The position numbers and the translations under genes are program-made. Under the pieces are notes generated by a model. The model was not told the origin of the DNA. It did no database searches and saw nothing but the letters and a program-made list of their open reading frames with translations. DNA of 64,000 nucleotides from Phyllobacterium sophorae. Its GTDB lineage: Bacteria > Pseudomonadota > Alphaproteobacteria > Rhizobiales > Rhizobiaceae. Below are positions 34,671-43,916 of the stretch, in pieces. Position 1 is the stretch's first letter. Each line of letters starts with the position of its first letter. The stretch covers positions 62,001 to 126,000 of the forward strand of contig NZ_PGGM01000018.1 in the NCBI RefSeq assembly GCF_003010965.1, given 5' to 3'.

Positions 34671-35938
34671 TCGTCGCGCTCGCCAATGAGCGCGAGGCCG
34701 TGGGCGATCGATAGCAGTTCGCCGCCGCTTTCGATGCGTCCGTGATCGAAACGTTCGGTGAAGATGCGCCGCACGGCAGGAACGAAAGACGTGCCGCCAG
34801 TGAGGAATATCCTGTCGATCTGCCCGGGCAGGGTGCCGGTCTTTTCCAGCACGTCGTCAAGGGCCCCTTCGATCCGCGCCAGATCGCCCTCGATCCAGCT
34901 TTCGAACTCGGCCCGGCGGATGGTCTTGTGCCCGCCGCGCCCCAGCGGTGCAAAGTTGAATTCTGCCTCATCGGCCGATGAAAGCGCGATCTTCGTTGCC
35001 GATACCGCCTGATACAGCGGATAGCCTTCATCGTGATCGACCAGATCGACGAATATCTCCAGCTTTTCAGGCTCCAGGCTGTCACGCACGAGTTTCTTCA
35101 ACGCTGCAAATTCTTTCGAGGTCTTGAAGATCGAAAGCTGGTTCCAGCGGCCGAAATTGGCGTACCAGGACGCCGGAACTTCAAGTGTCTTGTCGAAACT
35201 CTTGAAGAAACTGCCTTTTCCGATTTGCGGTGCCACAATCTGATCGATCATGCGGTAATCGAAATGATCGCCGGCAACACCAACGCCTGAATGGCCGATG
35301 GGCGTCGCGCTGAGCTTGCCACCCGAGGTTTCGAAGCGGATGATCGAATAGTCCGTCGTGCCGCCACCGAAGTCGGCCACCAGCACGGTGGCATCGGATT
35401 TGAGGTTCTGGGCAAAATAGAACGCAGCGGCGACCGGCTCGTAGACGAAATGGATTTCGGGAAAGCCGAACCGGGTCAGGGCCTCGTTATAGCGTTGGCT
35501 GGCCAGCGCCGGGTCCGGATTTGCACCGGCAAAGTGCACCGGGCGGCCGGTGACAATGCGGCTGACGTCTGCAGGCCAGCTGTCTCCGGCATACGTCCGA
35601 AGGCGGCGCAGAAATATTTCCATGAGATCTTCGAACGTCTGGCGCTTGGCGAAAATCAGCGTTCCCTGAAACAGGGCACTGGCAGCAAAAGTCTTGATCG
35701 ACTGCAGAAAGCGGCACTCGCCTGGATGATCGATGAACTGGCGGATTGCGGCATGGCCGGCCTCCACTTTCAGCGCCGACGCTCCGGCGAGCGGGTCTTT
35801 CATGAATGAAAGAGCGGTGCGCATGCTGTCGGCAGTACCCGCTGTGCTGGTAAAGGCCATGGAACGCGTCGCCGCTCCATCGGCCAAGGCCATGACTGTA
35901 TTGGTCGTGCCAAAGTCGAAACCCAGCGCCTGAGCCAT
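34649..35938 (-). CDS. Hsp70-family protein, YegD-like
   Basis: The 429-residue protein has the actin/Hsp70 ATPase motifs: GFDFGTTNTVMAL (phosphate 1), VADFGGGTTDYSI (phosphate 2) and IFLTGGTSFVPAVRRIF (adenosine). It lacks the Hsp70 substrate-binding and lid domains, as in E. coli YegD (about 450 residues). Its client or partner is unknown. AGGAGC precedes ATG 35938, whereas the start at 35959 is less well supported. The stop codon lies in a tandem repeat. Confidence 0.85.
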   Translation of the reverse strand: MAQALGFDFGTTNTVMALADGAATRSMAFTSTAGTADSMRTALSFMKDPLAGASALKVEAGHAAIRQFIDHPGECRFLQSIKTFAASALFQGTLIFAKRQTFEDLMEIFLRRLRTYAGDSWPADVSRIVTGRPVHFAGANPDPALASQRYNEALTRFGFPEIHFVYEPVAAAFYFAQNLKSDATVLVADFGGGTTDYSIIRFETSGGKLSATPIGHSGVGVAGDHFDYRMIDQIVAPQIGKGSFFKSFDKTLEVPASWYANFGRWNQLSIFKTSKEFAALKKLVRDSLEPEKLEIFVDLVDHDEGYPLYQAVSATKIALSSADEAEFNFAPLGRGGHKTIRRAEFESWIEGDLARIEGALDDVLEKTGTLPGQIDRIFLTGGTSFVPAVRRIFTERFDHGRIESGGELLSIAHGLALIGERDDIPQWSA

Positions 35939-36084
35939 CGCAGCGCTCCTTTTGTCCAATGAATTTCAGAGATCGAAATGTTTGCCTGCGAAGGCGGCCC
36001 AATGCGCCCTCGGCAAGGGAGGCGGGTCATGCCACAGCCGGGCGACAGATGCAAGGGAGGAGCGCGGGATCTGGCGCCCTTGTT

Positions 36085-36996
36085 CTAGGGCGTCAGCGCC
36101 CGTTCTCCGGGGCTCTTGATAAAATCAACGAAAGCCCGCAGCGGCGCCGGCATGTGCGTGCGGCTCGGATAATAGAGGCGGGGGCCCGTAAAGCTCTGCC
36201 ACCATTGGCTGAGAACCGGGACCAGATCGCCCCTGCCCAACGCCTCGCTCAAATACTCCTCGAACGTGTGGATCAGCCCCAGGCCCGCAATTGCCGCGCC
36301 GACCCCCAGCTCCGCGGTTGAAGCAATTAACGGCCCTTTAGGAGCTATCTTTATCACCTCGCCATTTCGTTCGAATTCCCACGAGAGAATGACGCCGCTG
36401 GCGAAGCGATGGCGAATGCAGGCATGATTGACCAGATCGCGCGGATGCTGCGGCGTTCCGCGCGCCGCAAGATAGGATGGCGCCGCGGCAGCCATGAACC
36501 GCTGGGTGCGCGGTCCGATCGGGATGGCGATCATGTCGCGCTCGATGCTTTCATCATAGCGAATGCCTGCATCGAAACCCGCCGCAAGCACATCGATGAA
36601 ACTGTCAGTGGCGGAAATCTCCAGCGTGATTCCGGGATGCGCCGCGAGAAACCGGTTAATGATAGGCGAAAGAATCCTCTGTGCCGCGATCGTCGGCACA
36701 TTGAGCTTGAGTGTTCCTGTTGGGCTATCGCGAAAATTGTTCAGCGCATCCAGCGCCCCGGCGATCTCACCGAGCGCCGGTGTCAGTCGCGCCAATAACT
36801 GGTTCCCCGCCTCGGTTGGCGTAACACTGCGCGTCGTCCGGTTGAGAAGGCGCACGCCCACATGTGCCTCCAGCCGGCGAATGGCCTCGCTCAAGGAGGA
36901 CGCAGAAACGCCGCGAAGCGCAGCGGCGGCGCGAAAGCTGCGCGTTTCCGCTACGGCCACCAGCGCGCCGAGGTCAGGAAGGACTGAATCGATCAT
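36085..36996 (-). CDS. LysR-family transcriptional regulator
   Basis: The 303-residue protein has the LysR HTH (SFRAAAALRGVSASSLSEAI, about residues 20-39, then RRLEAHVGVRLLNRTTRSV) and an effector domain typical of the PecT/CrgA-like subgroup. It is divergent from the aldo/keto reductase gene at 37112 across 115 bp, an arrangement that usually means regulation of that neighbour. Confidence 0.88.
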   Translation of the reverse strand: MIDSVLPDLGALVAVAETRSFRAAAALRGVSASSLSEAIRRLEAHVGVRLLNRTTRSVTPTEAGNQLLARLTPALGEIAGALDALNNFRDSPTGTLKLNVPTIAAQRILSPIINRFLAAHPGITLEISATDSFIDVLAAGFDAGIRYDESIERDMIAIPIGPRTQRFMAAAAPSYLAARGTPQHPRDLVNHACIRHRFASGVILSWEFERNGEVIKIAPKGPLIASTAELGVGAAIAGLGLIHTFEEYLSEALGRGDLVPVLSQWWQSFTGPRLYYPSRTHMPAPLRAFVDFIKSPGERALTP

Positions 36997-37111
36997 TGTG
37001 CATTTTTCCGAACAGCCCGTACAGAATGCAACAGATTATCGCACAAAGAAAGACCTCATATATTGCTCGTTGAACAGTTCTTCCGATGGACAAAACCAAG
37101 GAGCGTTGAGA

Positions 37112-38116
37112 ATGCAATATCGTCAATTAGGTGCAACCGGACCGCGCGTTTCTGAGCTGGGCCTCGGCTGCATGGGCATGTCGGCGATCTATGGTCCCTC
37201 CGACCGGACGGAAAGCATCGCCACGATTCATGCGGCGCTCGAAGCCGGCATCACGCTGCTCGATACCGGCGATTTCTATGATTCCGGGCATAATGAGCTG
37301 TTGATCGCCGAAGCGCTAAAAGGCAGGAAGCGCGAGAATTCCATCATCAGCGTCAAATTCGGTGGGCTCCGCGATCCGGCCGGCGGCTGGAGCGGCTTTG
37401 ACGCGCGGCCTGAAGCCACAAGGAATTTCCTTGCCTACTCGCTGAAGCGGCTCGGTGTCGATCATATCGACATATATCGCCCAGCGCGGCTCGACCCCAA
37501 TGTTCCGATCGAAGAAACCATTGGCGCAATAGGCGACATGATCAAGGCTGGCTATGTCAAGCATATCGGCCTTTCGGAAGTCGGCCCGGAAACGATCAGA
37601 CGCGCCGCCGCCGTTCATCCGATCGTGGACCTTCAGATAGAATATTCGCTGATCTCCCGCGGCATCGAGGATGGCATTCTCGAAACCTGCCGCGAACTTG
37701 GCATCGGCATTACGGCCTATGGCGTACTTTCACGCGGCCTGATCAGCGGACACTGGACGAAGGATCGCGCCAAGCCCGGAGATTACCGTGCCCACAGCCC
37801 GCGCTTCCAGGACGAAAATGTCGACAAGAACCTGGCCCTGGTCGATGCCTTGCAGAAAATCGCCGAAGCCAAGGGCGTCACTGTCGCGCAAATCGCCATC
37901 GCGTGGGTTGCGGCACAGGGCAAGGATATCATTCCGCTGGTCGGTGCCCGGCGCCGTGACCGGCTGGCGGAAGCGCTCGGCGCTCTCGAGGTAACGCTGA
38001 CGCCAGTGGATATGGCCGCGATCGAAAAAGCGGTTCCAAAAGGCGCCGCTTCGGGCACCCGTTATGCTGAAGCGCAGATGGCGCACCTCGACAGCGAATC
38101 CCGGCATCAGCATTGA
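37112..38116 (+). CDS. Aldo/keto reductase with altered active site
   Basis: The 334-residue AKR has Asp and Tyr in LLDTGDFYDSG and Lys in ISVKFGG. The usual catalytic His segment (LYxxHRxDP) reads IYRPARLDP, so the His is replaced by Ala. The cofactor loop PLVGARRRDRLAEAL is present. It may be a subfamily with changed chemistry. AAGGAG lies 8 bp before ATG 37112. A longer frame upstream overlaps the divergent lysR gene and is not used. Confidence 0.85.
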   Translation: MQYRQLGATGPRVSELGLGCMGMSAIYGPSDRTESIATIHAALEAGITLLDTGDFYDSGHNELLIAEALKGRKRENSIISVKFGGLRDPAGGWSGFDARPEATRNFLAYSLKRLGVDHIDIYRPARLDPNVPIEETIGAIGDMIKAGYVKHIGLSEVGPETIRRAAAVHPIVDLQIEYSLISRGIEDGILETCRELGIGITAYGVLSRGLISGHWTKDRAKPGDYRAHSPRFQDENVDKNLALVDALQKIAEAKGVTVAQIAIAWVAAQGKDIIPLVGARRRDRLAEALGALEVTLTPVDMAAIEKAVPKGAASGTRYAEAQMAHLDSESRHQH

Positions 38117-38174
38117 TCGTCGCCCATGAAACCCCGGAGGCAGAACTGTCTCCGGGAAATGGCCCGGGATGTCG

Positions 38175-39197
38175 TTATCCCCGCGGCTTCTTTTCCGCAT
38201 GCCCGCCAAACTCGCTTCGCATGGCGGAGAGGATCTTGTTGGCAAATTCGGCATTGCCACGCGAACTGAAGCGCTCCTGCAATGCAGCGCTGAGCACAGG
38301 GGTCGGGACGGCCTCGTCGATCGCTGCCATGACAGTCCAGCGGCCTTCGCCGGAGTCCGAGACATGCCCTTCGTAGCTCGCGAGCGCGGGATCCTCGTAA
38401 AGGGCATCGGCGGTCAGGTCGAGCAGCCATGAACTGATCACGCTGCCGCGCCGCCATACCTCGGCGATTTCCGGCAGGTCGAAATTGTACTGGTAGTGTT
38501 CAGGATGCTGCAGCGGTGTCGTTTCCGCGTCGGCTTCATGCGGACGCAGGCCGATATCGGCATTGCGCAGGATGTTCAGGCCCTCGGAATAGGCGGCCAT
38601 CAGTCCGTATTCGATGCCGTTATGAACCATCTTGACGAAGTGCCCGGCGCCATGCGGGCCACAATGCAGATAACCCTGATCGGCAGTACTGCCGGTCTTT
38701 TCCGGCCGGCTTGCGGTGACCGGGACATTTCCTTTGCCCGGTGCAAGCCCGGCAAAAACGGGCGACAGATGCTCGACGACGGCTTTTTCTCCGCCGATCA
38801 TCAGGCAATAGCCGCGCTCGAGACCAAAAATACCGCCGCTTGTCCCGACATCGACATAATGGATACCGTGTGATTTCAGCTCGCCGCCGCGCCTGATATC
38901 GTCGTGATAGTAGGAGTTGCCGCCGTCGATGACGATATCGTCCGTGTCGAGCAGCGGGACGAGTTTGGCAAGGACCTGATCGACAACGGCGGCGGGCAGC
39001 ATCAGCCAGACCGCGCGTGGCCGCGCCAGCATGGAAACAAACTCCTCCAGCGAGGTTGTCCCCTTGGCTCCCTGCCTTTCAAGTTCGGTCATGCTCTCGG
39101 CGCGGGTGTCGTGCACGACACATTCGTGGCCATGCTTCATCAGGCGCTGCGCCATATTGTTGCCCATGCGTCCCAATCCAATCATACCAAGCTGCAT
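38175..39197 (-). CDS. gnd: 6-phosphogluconate dehydrogenase, short NAD-type
   Basis: The 340-residue protein has the dinucleotide motif MIGLGRMGNNMAQRL, the substrate motif VDVGTSGGIFGLERGY, and the catalytic GHFVKMVHNGIEYG. It is the short (about 300-340 residue) form rather than the 470-residue Gnd. It oxidatively decarboxylates 6-phosphogluconate to ribulose 5-phosphate. GGAG precedes ATG 39197. No zwf or pgl gene is adjacent. Confidence 0.92.
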   Translation of the reverse strand: MQLGMIGLGRMGNNMAQRLMKHGHECVVHDTRAESMTELERQGAKGTTSLEEFVSMLARPRAVWLMLPAAVVDQVLAKLVPLLDTDDIVIDGGNSYYHDDIRRGGELKSHGIHYVDVGTSGGIFGLERGYCLMIGGEKAVVEHLSPVFAGLAPGKGNVPVTASRPEKTGSTADQGYLHCGPHGAGHFVKMVHNGIEYGLMAAYSEGLNILRNADIGLRPHEADAETTPLQHPEHYQYNFDLPEIAEVWRRGSVISSWLLDLTADALYEDPALASYEGHVSDSGEGRWTVMAAIDEAVPTPVLSAALQERFSSRGNAEFANKILSAMRSEFGGHAEKKPRG

Positions 39198-39378
39198 CTC
39201 GAGTCTCCTCGGTAAGGGGTGAAATCTGTATTGGAGGCTGCACGTTATCCGGGACCGGGACAATAACCAAGGTATCCCGCGCCTGTTTGAAGGCACGAAC
39301 TTTGGCACGATATGGTGAGATCACGGGTGCCATGATCGATGCGCCGCGAGATCGTGGTCCGCTCTCGGCGATCGCCAC

Positions 39379-39633
39379 TCACCACCGGCGGTAACGGCGA
39401 TCGTAGATGATCAGCGGCGTATTGAATTGCATCTGTTCGAATTGCGCGCGGCTCGCAGCGCGGCGGTCAAGCTCCAGATTAAGCAGGCAGGAGGCGAATC
39501 CATCGGTTCCGCGCCTGAAGCCGTAGGATGCGCAGGTCTGGCCATCGATCGCCCGCCGTTCTTCGGGTGTCATTGTCGTGCATCCGGCGATAAGCAGGAT
39601 CAGCAGGAGCGCCGAAAGGGTCACTCGTCTCAT
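39379..39633 (-). CDS. Small lipoprotein
   Basis: The 84-residue product has a lipoprotein signal (RRVTLSALLLILLIAGC, lipobox LIAGC). A short domain with two further cysteines (CASYGFRRGTDGFASC) and a tail ending YDRRYRRW follow. It is probably anchored in the envelope. GGGAG lies 7 bp before ATG 39633. It follows two small membrane-protein genes on the same strand with a 28-bp gap. Confidence 0.7.
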   Translation of the reverse strand: MRRVTLSALLLILLIAGCTTMTPEERRAIDGQTCASYGFRRGTDGFASCLLNLELDRRAASRAQFEQMQFNTPLIIYDRRYRRW

Positions 39634-39661
39634 CGGTTTCTCCCGCCAGTTACCCGGGGTA

Positions 39662-39820
39662 TCATTGGGCTGGTTTGAACTGCTTTCGCTTGCGCTCTTT
39701 GCGTTCACGCTCATGGCGTTCCACTGTGGCGATAAGATTTTGGGAAGCAAAATAGGCGTAGCCGACAACGAGAGTACCCAGGACTACAGATGTAATCAGA
39801 TATGCCAATTCGTTCGTCAT
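39662..39820 (-). CDS. Small membrane protein with charged tail (52 residues)
   Basis: It starts MTNELAYLITSVVLGTLVVG. One transmembrane helix is followed by a very basic and acidic tail (ERHERERKERKRKQFK). GAGGA lies 6 bp before ATG 39820, and the start overlaps the stop of the upstream gene by 4 bases (ATGA). No family is recognised. Confidence 0.6.
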   Translation of the reverse strand: MTNELAYLITSVVLGTLVVGYAYFASQNLIATVERHERERKERKRKQFKPAQ

Positions 39821-40077
39821 CTGAATCCTCGAGCCAAAGTGGCATTGCCAGTTATATGTAGCCCATATGATGTCACGAGCCAATAGATGCTCGATACAAC
39901 AACAAAAATCCAGCGGCGAGAATCGTAGGATAGCGTTACCTCCGGATTGCTCATCAATACCGCTGCAGGGCCTATAAAGCCGACTACAACCGTTGCCGTT
40001 GATAGACGATCAAGCGATGCAGAAAAATACTTTACTATCTCATTGTCACGAGCCTGAGTATCAATATCGGCGTTCAT
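39817..40077 (-). CDS. Small two-helix membrane protein (86 residues)
   Basis: The product has a charged N-terminus (MNADIDTQARDNEIVKYF) and two hydrophobic helices (TATVVVGFIGPAAVLM and RWIFVVVSSIYWLVTS). AGGAAG precedes the ATG. It is the first gene of a three-gene minus-strand set (40077-39379) with overlapping or close junctions. The function is unknown. Confidence 0.6.
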   Translation of the reverse strand: MNADIDTQARDNEIVKYFSASLDRLSTATVVVGFIGPAAVLMSNPEVTLSYDSRRWIFVVVSSIYWLVTSYGLHITGNATLARGFR

Positions 40078-40192
40078 TTAAGCGCTTCCTGTGCAGAAAA
40101 CAGGACCGCACTATCCCAATTCCTCAGGATATTTGACAGCCAGACTTTGGTTGAACGGACTGATCAGGAAAGGAGGGTCAATGACCATCAGG

Positions 40193-40288
40193 TCACATCA
40201 GGAATGGGCCGACAATCATGAATAGAATAATAGCGCCTGCCAGAAACGGCAGGATTGAAAACCCCGAGGAGGTGGGTTGGGGTCTCAA
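40193..40288 (-). CDS. Possible 31-residue membrane microprotein
   Basis: A TTG at 40288 overlaps the stop of the preceding microgene, and the frame encodes one strongly hydrophobic helix (FSILPFLAGAIILFMIVGPF). There is no separate ribosome binding site, so translation would depend on coupling. A CCTGCC/GGCAGG hairpin lies within it (40235-40252). It may be coincidental. Confidence 0.3.
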   Translation of the reverse strand: MRPQPTSSGFSILPFLAGAIILFMIVGPFLM

Positions 40289-40407
40289 TACCAATTTGGC
40301 AATGTCAGCAGCACTGTTGCTGCGATTTCGGTAAATATGACGAAGACGACGAACGGAATGAACCCGTCGCTGATCTTCCGGTTGTCATTGGCTGCTGCAA
40401 AGCTCAT
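40285..40407 (-). CDS. 40-residue membrane microprotein
   Basis: ATG 40407 is preceded by GGGAG. The frame encodes a polar start (MSFAAANDNRKISDG) and one transmembrane helix (FIPFVVFVIFTEIAATVLL), ending PNWY. The clean split into polar and hydrophobic halves supports a real microprotein. The family is unknown. Confidence 0.45.
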   Translation of the reverse strand: MSFAAANDNRKISDGFIPFVVFVIFTEIAATVLLTLPNWY

Positions 40408-40658
40408 TAAAGGCTGCTCCCGATTTAACGGCCCTCGCAGTACGCAAACGGGCCATGATCGTCAGTGCCGAAACTCGGCTTGGTCACGCAACTGTAACAG
40501 CTTGAAACCTTTTGTCACCAAAAAAGTTCTCATCCCTGCTCAATCTCGGCGTGAACTGCTCTTTCCGGCGCCGGCGCATGCTTTCGAAACAATGTAATAT
40601 CAAAGGTTTGTTTCCAGCGGCGCATGTGCAGGAAACAGACGCGCCGCCGGGATTTTTT
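40408..40658. other. Intergenic region, nothing recognised
   Basis: I see no gene, clear promoter or strong terminator between the microprotein and the end of the RND permease gene. Confidence 0.4.
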
Positions 40659-43600
40659 TCACTCTGCTGGCGTTGCCACCGGGGCAATAACGCCGGAATT
40701 GTGGCCTGATTCGCCTTCAAAATGGCTGCCATGACTGGAATGCCTGAGCGGACGATTGCCCGAGAGCGCGCGCACCAGCACGTAGAACACCGGCGTCATG
40801 AACAGGCCGAACAATGTCACGCCGATCATGCCGGCAAACACCGCGATGCCCATGGCGCTGCGCATTTCCGCACCGGCGCCGGTCGAGGTGACGAGCGGCA
40901 CCACGCCCATGATGAATGCCAGCGACGTCATCAGGATCGGCCGCAACCGCAGCCGGCTTGCCTCGATCACCGCCTTGAAGGGCGTTGCTCCCGCAAACTC
41001 GAGCTCGCGCGCAAACTCGACGATCAGGATGGCGTTCTTGGCAGAGAGACCGACAAGCACGATCAGCCCGATCTGCGTGAAGACATTGTTGTCTCCAGCC
41101 GTCAGCCAGACACCGGTGAGGGCGGCCAGCAGCCCGAGCGGCACGATCATGATAATCGACAGCGGCAGGGCCAGGCTTTCATATTGCGCAGACAGCACCA
41201 GGAACACCAGCAGGATCGACAGCGGGAAGATCAGGTAGGCAGAGTTGCCCGCTATGATCTCCTGATAGGTCAGTTCCGTCCACTCGAACCCGATCCCGGC
41301 CGGAAGCGTTTCGGCAGCGATCTTCTCCACCGCCGCACGCGCCTGACCGGAAGAGTAACCCGGTGCCGCATTGCCGTTCACATCGGCTGAAAGGAAGCCG
41401 TTATAGCGCATGACGCGATCCGGTCCGGCACTCGACGAGACCTTGAGCAGTGCCGACAGCGGGATCATTTCTCCCGAGCCGGAACGAACCTTCAGATCGC
41501 CAATGTCTTCGGCCTTGGCACGGAAATCCGATTCCGCCTGCATGCGGACGGAATAGGTACGGCCGAACTTGTTGAAGTCGTTGACGTAGACCGAACCCAG
41601 ATAGATCTGCAGCGTGTTGAAAATCTCCGGCAGCGATACGTTGAGCTGACGCGCTTTGGCACGGTCCACATCGGCATAAAGCTGCGGGACATTGATCTGG
41701 TAGCTGGAGAACAGGCCCGTCAGCTCGGGCGCCGTTGCCGCCTTGCCGAGGAACGCCTTGGTCGCCTCGTCGAGGGCCTGATAGCCAAGTCCGTTGCGGT
41801 CCTCGATCTGCAGCTTGAAACCGCCGATTGCGCCAAGACCCTGGACGGGGGGAGGCGGGAACACGGCGCTGAACGATTCCTGGATGCCGAACAATTGCTG
41901 GTTGAGCTGCATCGCGATCGCACCGGCACTGAGTTCCGGTGTCTTGCGTTCCTCGAATGGCTTGAGCGACACGAAGACAATCCCGGCATTGGCACTGTTG
42001 GTGAAACCATTGATCGAAAGGCCCGGGAAAGCGATGGTGCTTTGGACACCCGGTATCTTGAGCGCCATGTCACCGATGCGGCGGACAACGGCTTCAGTCC
42101 GGTCGAGTGTTGCACCATCCGGCAGCTGGGTAAAGCCGACCAGATACTGCTTGTCCTGCGGCGGCACGAAACCGCCCGGCACGCTCTTGAACATGAAGGC
42201 CGTCGCGCCGATGAGCAGGAGATAGATGCCCATCATCACGGTCTTGCGCGAGATCACGCCGCGCACGCCCTTGCTGTAGCCATTGGCGCCGCGCGTAAAC
42301 ACAGCGTTGAAGCCACGGAACAGCCAGCCCAGCGTCTTGTCCATGAATCGTGTCAAGGCATCTTTCGGTTCGTCATGCCCCTTCAGGAGAAGAGCGGCGA
42401 GGGCAGGTGACAGGGTCAGCGAGTTGAAGGCCGAAATGACCGTCGAGATCGCAATCGTCAGCGCGAACTGGCGGTAGAACTGTCCCGTCAACCCGGTGAT
42501 GAAGGCGAGCGGCACGAATACTGCCACCAGCACCAGTGCAATGGCGATGATAGGTCCGGAAACCTCGCGCATGGCCTGTATCGTGGCCTGTCGTGGCGCA
42601 AGTCCGTTCTCGATATTGCGCTCGACGTTTTCCACCACGACGATGGCGTCATCCACCACGATCCCGATGGCGAGCACCAGACCGAAAAGACTGAGCGCGT
42701 TGACGGAAAACCCGAAGAGATGCATCACCGCGAACGTACCGATGATCGAGATAGGCACCGCGATCAGCGGAATGATCGAGGCGCGCCATGTCTGCAGGAA
42801 CAGGATCACCACCAGCACAACCAGCACGACCGCTTCGAGCAGCGTGTGCACCACGGCCTCGATCGAGGCACGGACAAACTGTGTCGTGTCATAAACGATT
42901 TCGTAGTCCACACCTTCCGGCATGGTCAGCTTCATCTCGTCCATCACGGCACGGACCTGATCGGCGATCTGGATCGCGTTCGAACCCGGCGCCTGGAATA
43001 CGGGGATAGCGACGGCAGGTTTGTTGTCGAGCAGCGAGCGCAGCGAATACTGGGCGGCGCCAAGTTCGATCCGCGCAATATCGCGCAAATGGGTAATCGC
43101 CCCATTTGGAGCGGTCTTGACGATGATCTGGCCGAACTCTTCCTCGGTCTGCAACCGTCCTTGTGCGTTCACCGACAATTGCAGGTTGACGTCATTCGGG
43201 CTCGGCGAAGCGCCGATGACACCCGCGGCAGCCTGCACGTTCTGCGCGCGGATTTCGCTGAGAACATCCGTTGCCGAAAGGCCAAGCTCCGCCGTCTTCT
43301 GCGGGTCGAGCCACACACGCATGGAATAATCGCCCGAACCGAACAGCTGCACATCGCCGACACCATCGATACGGGCCAGCCGGTCCTTGATGTTGATCAG
43401 GGCGTAATTGCGCAGATAGGTGATGTCGTAGCGATTGTTCGGTGAGATCAGGTTGACCACGAGCATCAGATCCGGCGAACTCTTCACCGTGGTGATGCCG
43501 AGGCTGCGTACTTCTTCCGGCAGGCGGGGTTCGGCCTGCGAGACGCGGTTCTGCACAAGCTGCTGTGCCTTGTCTGGGTCCGTACCGAGGGCAAAGGTGA

Positions 43601-43880
43601 CGGTCAGCGTCATCTGGCCGTCGGCGGTTGCCTGGCTGCCCATGTAGAGCATGTCTTCGACGCCGTTGATCGATTCCTCGATGGGCGTCGCCACGGTTTC
43701 GGCGATCACCTTCGGATTGGCACCCGGATATTGGGCCCGCACCACGATGGATGGCGGCACAACATCCGGATATTCCGAAACCGGCATGGCCGTCAGGGCA
43801 ATAAGGCCGCCCAGGAAAATCACGAAAGAAAGAACGCCCGCGAAAATCGGGCGATCAATGAAGAAATTGGAGATATTCAT
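40659..43880 (-). CDS. RND multidrug efflux permease, AcrB/BepE-like
   Basis: The 1073-residue HAE1-family protein starts MNISNFFIDRPIFAGVLSFV. It has the typical 12-helix, two-large-loop layout. The proton-relay region GLVLAIGIVVDDAIVVVEN in helix 4 holds the two essential aspartates. It is a proton-driven drug exporter of the inner membrane working with the adaptor encoded upstream and an outer-membrane channel encoded elsewhere. It resembles BepE of Brucella. The start at 43880 fits the family N-terminus. Confidence 0.93.
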   Translation of the reverse strand: MNISNFFIDRPIFAGVLSFVIFLGGLIALTAMPVSEYPDVVPPSIVVRAQYPGANPKVIAETVATPIEESINGVEDMLYMGSQATADGQMTLTVTFALGTDPDKAQQLVQNRVSQAEPRLPEEVRSLGITTVKSSPDLMLVVNLISPNNRYDITYLRNYALINIKDRLARIDGVGDVQLFGSGDYSMRVWLDPQKTAELGLSATDVLSEIRAQNVQAAAGVIGASPSPNDVNLQLSVNAQGRLQTEEEFGQIIVKTAPNGAITHLRDIARIELGAAQYSLRSLLDNKPAVAIPVFQAPGSNAIQIADQVRAVMDEMKLTMPEGVDYEIVYDTTQFVRASIEAVVHTLLEAVVLVVLVVILFLQTWRASIIPLIAVPISIIGTFAVMHLFGFSVNALSLFGLVLAIGIVVDDAIVVVENVERNIENGLAPRQATIQAMREVSGPIIAIALVLVAVFVPLAFITGLTGQFYRQFALTIAISTVISAFNSLTLSPALAALLLKGHDEPKDALTRFMDKTLGWLFRGFNAVFTRGANGYSKGVRGVISRKTVMMGIYLLLIGATAFMFKSVPGGFVPPQDKQYLVGFTQLPDGATLDRTEAVVRRIGDMALKIPGVQSTIAFPGLSINGFTNSANAGIVFVSLKPFEERKTPELSAGAIAMQLNQQLFGIQESFSAVFPPPPVQGLGAIGGFKLQIEDRNGLGYQALDEATKAFLGKAATAPELTGLFSSYQINVPQLYADVDRAKARQLNVSLPEIFNTLQIYLGSVYVNDFNKFGRTYSVRMQAESDFRAKAEDIGDLKVRSGSGEMIPLSALLKVSSSAGPDRVMRYNGFLSADVNGNAAPGYSSGQARAAVEKIAAETLPAGIGFEWTELTYQEIIAGNSAYLIFPLSILLVFLVLSAQYESLALPLSIIMIVPLGLLAALTGVWLTAGDNNVFTQIGLIVLVGLSAKNAILIVEFARELEFAGATPFKAVIEASRLRLRPILMTSLAFIMGVVPLVTSTGAGAEMRSAMGIAVFAGMIGVTLFGLFMTPVFYVLVRALSGNRPLRHSSHGSHFEGESGHNSGVIAPVATPAE

Positions 43881-43916
43881 TTCAGGTTCCAAACCTGCCC
43901 CTCGCGGGGCTCTCAA

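Noticed and set aside
40181-40225. 14-codon frame with AGGAGGG just upstream, possible leader peptide
   Set aside because: The spacing to the ATG is short and no plus-strand gene follows that it could attenuate. It also lies antisense to the possible microprotein.
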